A stretch of 64,000 bases of DNA from Ganoderma boninense (lineage: Eukaryota; Basidiomycota; Agaricomycetes; Polyporales; Polyporaceae), in the NCBI GenBank assembly GCA_002900995.3, contig CM035306.1, positions 4,002,100-4,066,099 on the forward strand. Direction: 5' to 3'. The first letter of the stretch is position 1, and the number at the start of each line of letters is the position of its first letter. Both the position numbers and the translations under genes were made by a program. This document shows, piece after piece, positions 60,131-64,000 of this stretch. The notes beneath the pieces were generated by a model. The model made no database searches and was not told the DNA's origin. It saw only the letters and a list, made by a program, of their open reading frames with translations.

Positions 60131-61199
60131 GCGGTGTAAGGCCCGTCTGGATACAGCGCGACGATGACGTACAAACTGGTGAGGCAAAGGCAAATCCTCC
60201 CCGTGTCTTTCATTTTGTTCACTTCATCACAGAAGGGCGGCGATGTGACGGTAGGAGCGGTGCATCCGAAGATCGCTGGGGTTCAGCGTCCTGTCGGCCA
60301 GGAGTCGTATTCAATCCCTCTCTGGGACGTAATCGGTGGAGTCGTTGCGCGCCGAATGGGAATCGCAATGTAAACGTTCCTACAGACAGGTCGCATTGTA
60401 GTTTGAGTCCGACTTAGGGGTTGGTGGGAGCTCACCAGGCAATCCAGGTCTTTCTGAAAGTGGACCCGTATCTTCCGGGTGACCCCTGGAAATCGAAGAG
60501 GGTGTCATGATGTGATGACCTTTGCATGGTGCTACCGCGTGCTTCTGCGATGCATACATCCAAGTCGCTCGAGACATGTAGGCATATACGAGCATCTCAA
60601 TACGTACCTCTACAGTATACAGTATTCACTCATCCGACAGTATCTCCTTTGAATCCTTGCGTGCCCGGATAGCTTGCAGCAGCATCACGCTACCATCTTA
60701 GCCGGCGAGTGCGCTTGGTGGGTGGGTTTGACTGTGAAGTCAGTTTCGCGATACCAGGAAGCCGCAGTAGGTTGTACTGTCCGGTGACCTGTTCAACGCC
60801 GCTTAGTACCCTCCTCAGCTTGGCAGGCGTCCTGCGCGAAAACGCACGCAATATTGCTTCGGAGGCTTTACGGCCGAGGGTCTCCACGAGCGCGTTCCTC
60901 GGTCACTTCGAATGAATGGCGAAGGCCCACCGCATGTCACCGGGGGATCGTCTTCTGCGAGGAACAGGAATGGTCCATCAAGGCGTGGGCTCAATCCAAC
61001 CGCGGAGGATGGTGGATCGAGGAAAGCGTAGAATGAGAGGAGCACGTCGGTCTGCTCAGACCGTAAGTGGCCTCGTTTTAGTCGCACTGTCGGGTATAGA
61101 GAGAGGATGATGTCCTTATATTCCATAGCTGCATATTGACGGCGTATTGACCATATATTCTAGAGTCTAGACCGCAGCTGGGTCACTGTGAGACTAACA
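60131..61199. other. no gene assigned
   Basis: A minus-strand frame at 60,690-60,887 (ETLGRKASEAILRAFSRRTP) has a coding-like composition but no partner exons or family. The rest shows nothing. Confidence 0.4.
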
Positions 61200-62510
61200 G
61201 CAGAGGAAAATCCGGGTCTGTTGACCCCGGAATTTCCGCTGCGTGACCACGGAAACTGGCTCGAAAACCCAGGTCAAACATGGGTTTTTGCCCCCGGAAA
61301 AAACGGGTCTAAATGACACCTTTCCACGACTATTTTCTGACGCTCGCTGTGCGATTAAACCGGGTCCTCCCGTGGAATTTCGCCGTTGGGTGCTGGGTAC
61401 CCCGTTCCGGGTGCTCAATTGACCTCATACTGTATATTGAAGTGACTGCATGTAAATATATATTTCATCATACATGTTTCTGAATCTACATACAGGGGAA
61501 ACCATCAACGCTACAGTGCTCAAAGTATGTACCCATACCAGCGCCCGAAGTAGACCTATATTAGCGCCAAAGGATCTGGCTCTCTGTTCAAGTTCCCCGC
61601 CCAAGTCTAACTGTCGAAGACCCCTGCAACGATACACGGCGTAGGGAATTATGACTCACACACTTGCTATCCACTTCACGAAGAAATGGCCACATCTATT
61701 CCTGCAGCAGATATGGACTCACCTCCACGGTGCATGTTCGGGAACTGAAAAAGTTCTACACAACTCCAACCGTGAAGAAGACTCACCGGCAAACTTGTGG
61801 GCACTAGTGCCCCGGGTCTCATTGAACCAGACCTCTAGTATACCAAGAAAAAACAACTTATCAATGATGGAACATGGTGTACAGTGAAGTTACGCACATG
61901 ACGACCCTTGGCCAGAGGCAGCAAATCCCTCCCTGTGCTGACTTCCAGTCAATATTAATGGAAGACATACCTGTTTTGATCAGCTGTGTCAAGTGAATGA
62001 AGCAGCCCCAGAAGTGTCGAGGATGTCCACGGGCCCCGGACGACATATGTACCTGAGAGACCAGCATTGAGCAAGAATGCACCGTTGAGGACTATCCCAG
62101 GCGAGATACAAGACTAAGACTCCAAGACCCAGTACAAGTGCCGTAGATCAAGAAGACTCCAGAGAGCCCCAGAGAGAACAAAGTTGAACCTGATGTTAGA
62201 CAACGAGGGGAACAGCAGCAACGATGAGGTCGTCGGAAGGGGTCGGTTCCGTCCAAGGCGAGGCGGTGTAGATTTAGGGCAGGTAGTCAGTTAAGGCGCT
62301 TCATAGGGCGCTTACACTTCCACGGTCGTCAGCCGTGGAATAAACATGGCCAAGTTAGCATCCATCGGCCCTCATCAGCCCAGATATAAAGCACGGCAAG
62401 AACCCGTTTTTTTCCCGTGGAAAACACGGGGTCATTTTTCATTTCCACAGTCACACCGTGGAACGTACATTTTCCGGGGCAAAACAGACGCTTTTCCGGG
62501 GGCGTCAGGC
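61200..62510. mobile_element. probable decayed inverted-repeat element
   Basis: Sequence near 61,203-61,312 (GGAAAATCCGGGTCTGTTGA, CCCCGGAA, GTGACCACGGAAACTG, GGAAAAAACGGGTCT) reappears in reverse complement at about 62,400-62,505 (GGAAAAGCGTCTGTTTTGCC, CCCCGGAA, GTGACTGTGGAAATG, GGAAAAAAACGGGTTC). The arms are about 100 bp and imperfect. The 1.1 kb between them has no usable coding frame, so this would be a non-autonomous or ruined DNA element. Confidence 0.5.
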
Positions 62511-63129
62511 GCATAGTGGGTGTTAGCCGCCTCTGGATCTACTCCTCCGAAAAAACAACCGTGACGCCACTCAGCCCAAATTGCCACGACCGCTTGTCCT
62601 TCCCACCCAATCCTCGAGTATCGCAGCAGGATTCGGCTCTGAGAAAACACAGATACAAAGGAGAACAAAAAGTTGGTTGAAGGAGCGTTGTCAGGCAGTG
62701 CGTAAGTAGGAATGAGGCGCTAAGTCCGACGTCCGGCAGCATCCGGCGGCCGTGAGATAGCCGGTTATGTAACTGTCGGTGCCTGGGCCCTGGGTGGGAG
62801 AGGAAGCTTGTCGGGTTCCCGAGGCGAGTTTTGCAGTTGTTTTCCATCATTTCCCTCCTCACGACACGCCGGCTGGCTCGTGCGGGCCTCGTCAGACATT
62901 GACAACGACCACGACTCCACTCTCCAACATTTGCTCTCCGCAAGCTCTTCAGCACGCCTCCTTGCTGCTCTCGACGCTCCTTCCACCGCCCGCTCATTCA
63001 TTCCTTATCTGCCGTACGCCAGACACTTACGTCCACCTCGCCCTGGCCCATTCTACTCTCGTGCTTGCCTCATCCGTCAGTGCTCTCGCAGATCCCTTAT
63101 AATCACCTACGACCCCCGAAGCTCTGCCC
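62511..63129. other. upstream region of the last gene
   Basis: No gene is recognised. CT-rich sequence from about 62,840 to 63,110 is a plausible promoter and leader for the gene starting at 63,130. Confidence 0.45.
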
Positions 63130-64000
63130 ATGTCTGAGCAGACATCACCCGCAGCGGCACCGCCGAGCATGGCCGACCCAGCGTCAGAAACCACGCAGTT
63201 CGACGCGATCGTCGACGCCGCATTCGGCGACACCGCCCGCTCCTCTGGCTCGCTCGAGTCGACCACCACCACCTCCTCGTCCTCCTCGCCCTCCGCCGAC
63301 GGCTCCACCGATAGCACCTCGCAGTCCGTCCCGTCCCTCGTCACCACCACCTCCGCGGCGTCCAGCAAGACCCCGAGCCCGTGCCCGAGCATCCTGCGCT
63401 CCAACTCCGCCCCGCCGTCCGCCTTCCCCACCCTCTCGTCGTCGGGGTCGGCGTCCCCGAACGTGACGTTCGCGCCGCTGCCGCAGACGGAGCCGCGGAA
63501 GCGCAACTCGTCGCACCCGCTGGGCGTCGCCGCGCGCTCGCGCCTGCTCCGGCACCGCCGCATGCTCCGCGAGCGCGGGCTCAACCCGGACGACTACCCG
63601 TACCAGCACCCGCACCCGCACCAGCAGCAGTACGAGCAGCAGTACCAGTACCAGTACGGGTACGGCAGCGGCGTCGAGTCGCACCCCTATGGCGAGGACG
63701 GCCCCGCCATCGACTTCCCGGAGATCCAGGGTGAAGAGGGCGGGGAGGAGCATGTGCGGGTAAGGAGGGTGCGCACGGTGAGTGAGGGCGAGGAGGAGGA
63801 CCCGTTCGTTGCGCTTGGGAAGCTGGTGAAGGGCGCAGGGAAGACGCTGTGGAAGAGCCTGTCGATGCGGGACCTGCGAGGGAAGGAGCGGGATGATGCC
63901 GCGAAGGCGAAGAATAGGGACAAGGAGAAGGACGGCGGTGCGGACGGGCTGCCGAGAACATCAGAGGGAGGCGAGGAGGGCAGAGGAGGAGGAGGGGCTC
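63130..64000 (+). CDS. hypothetical disordered protein, cut by the window end
   Basis: Open from ATG at 63130 (MSEQTSPAAAPPSMADPASE) to the last base, 290 codons without a stop. It is Ser/Thr/Pro-rich, with a short conserved-looking block NVTFAPLPQTEPRKRNSSHP followed by LGVAARSRLLRHRRMLRERG. I have seen this block in other basidiomycete proteins without known function. Next come a Tyr/Gln/His stretch encoded by CAG/TAC repeats (63,600-63,660) and KLVKGAGKTLWKSLSMRDLR, a possible amphipathic helix. No signal peptide or membrane segment. The antisense frames over it are composition shadows. Confidence 0.7.
   Translation, partial: MSEQTSPAAAPPSMADPASETTQFDAIVDAAFGDTARSSGSLESTTTTSSSSSPSADGSTDSTSQSVPSLVTTTSAASSKTPSPCPSILRSNSAPPSAFPTLSSSGSASPNVTFAPLPQTEPRKRNSSHPLGVAARSRLLRHRRMLRERGLNPDDYPYQHPHPHQQQYEQQYQYQYGYGSGVESHPYGEDGPAIDFPEIQGEEGGEEHVRVRRVRTVSEGEEEDPFVALGKLVKGAGKTLWKSLSMRDLRGKERDDAAKAKNRDKEKDGGADGLPRTSEGGEEGRGGGGA

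Noticed and set aside
63027..63753. 185- and 189-residue minus-strand open frames at the window end
   Set aside because: Antisense to the continuous plus-strand frame from 63,130, which has a better start and a coding-like composition.

Overview
The window is nuclear DNA of a filamentous basidiomycete, most likely an Agaricomycete. Genes carry several short GT-AG introns, third codon positions are GC-rich, and the families present are typical of mushrooms: TRP5-type fused tryptophan synthase, glucooligosaccharide-oxidase-like FAD enzyme, F-box/LRR-like protein, expanded seven-membrane-segment family, Plavaka transposase and DUF6532-like protein. All names rest on reading the translations by eye; no search was run.

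Layout. 1-20 kb is an ordinary gene-bearing region: tryptophan synthase (-), asparaginase with ankyrin repeats (+), secreted FAD oxidase (+), a hypothetical gene (-), an F-box gene (-), a G-protein gamma subunit (-), a coiled-coil hypothetical gene (+) and a tRNA-Pro. 20.4-29 kb is bounded by two identical, oppositely oriented tRNA-Ser genes. It holds copy A of a block with three membrane-protein genes and the 3' half of a zinc-knuckle/PSP gene, followed by a glutaredoxin-like gene. 29-43.5 kb carries a DUF3429/TMEM69-like mitochondrial membrane protein, an AHA1-type Hsp90 co-chaperone with a 1.4 kb intron, a very long gene joining a CCCH zinc finger, ankyrin repeats and a ClpB/Skd3-like AAA+ domain, and an SH3-domain gene. 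A 100-N assembly gap lies at 45,953-46,052.

46.05-60.1 kb is copy B of the same block. It is almost identical to copy A in its core and is split near its right end by a complete 7,356 bp Plavaka (CACTA-like) DNA transposon at 51,913-59,268. The element has matching terminal inverted repeats, an apparently complete transposase gene, and a divergently transcribed DUF6532-like gene inside the termini. Copy A is the matching empty site. 60-63 kb holds a probable decayed inverted-repeat element and little else. The window ends inside a disordered-protein gene.

Several otherwise well-conserved genes (tryptophan synthase, F-box, zinc-knuckle gene, and possibly asparaginase and one copy each of the duplicated membrane genes) change frame by one base, usually in runs of G or C. 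This pattern suggests consensus errors in the assembly at least as much as real pseudogenes, and it limits what can be claimed about gene decay.
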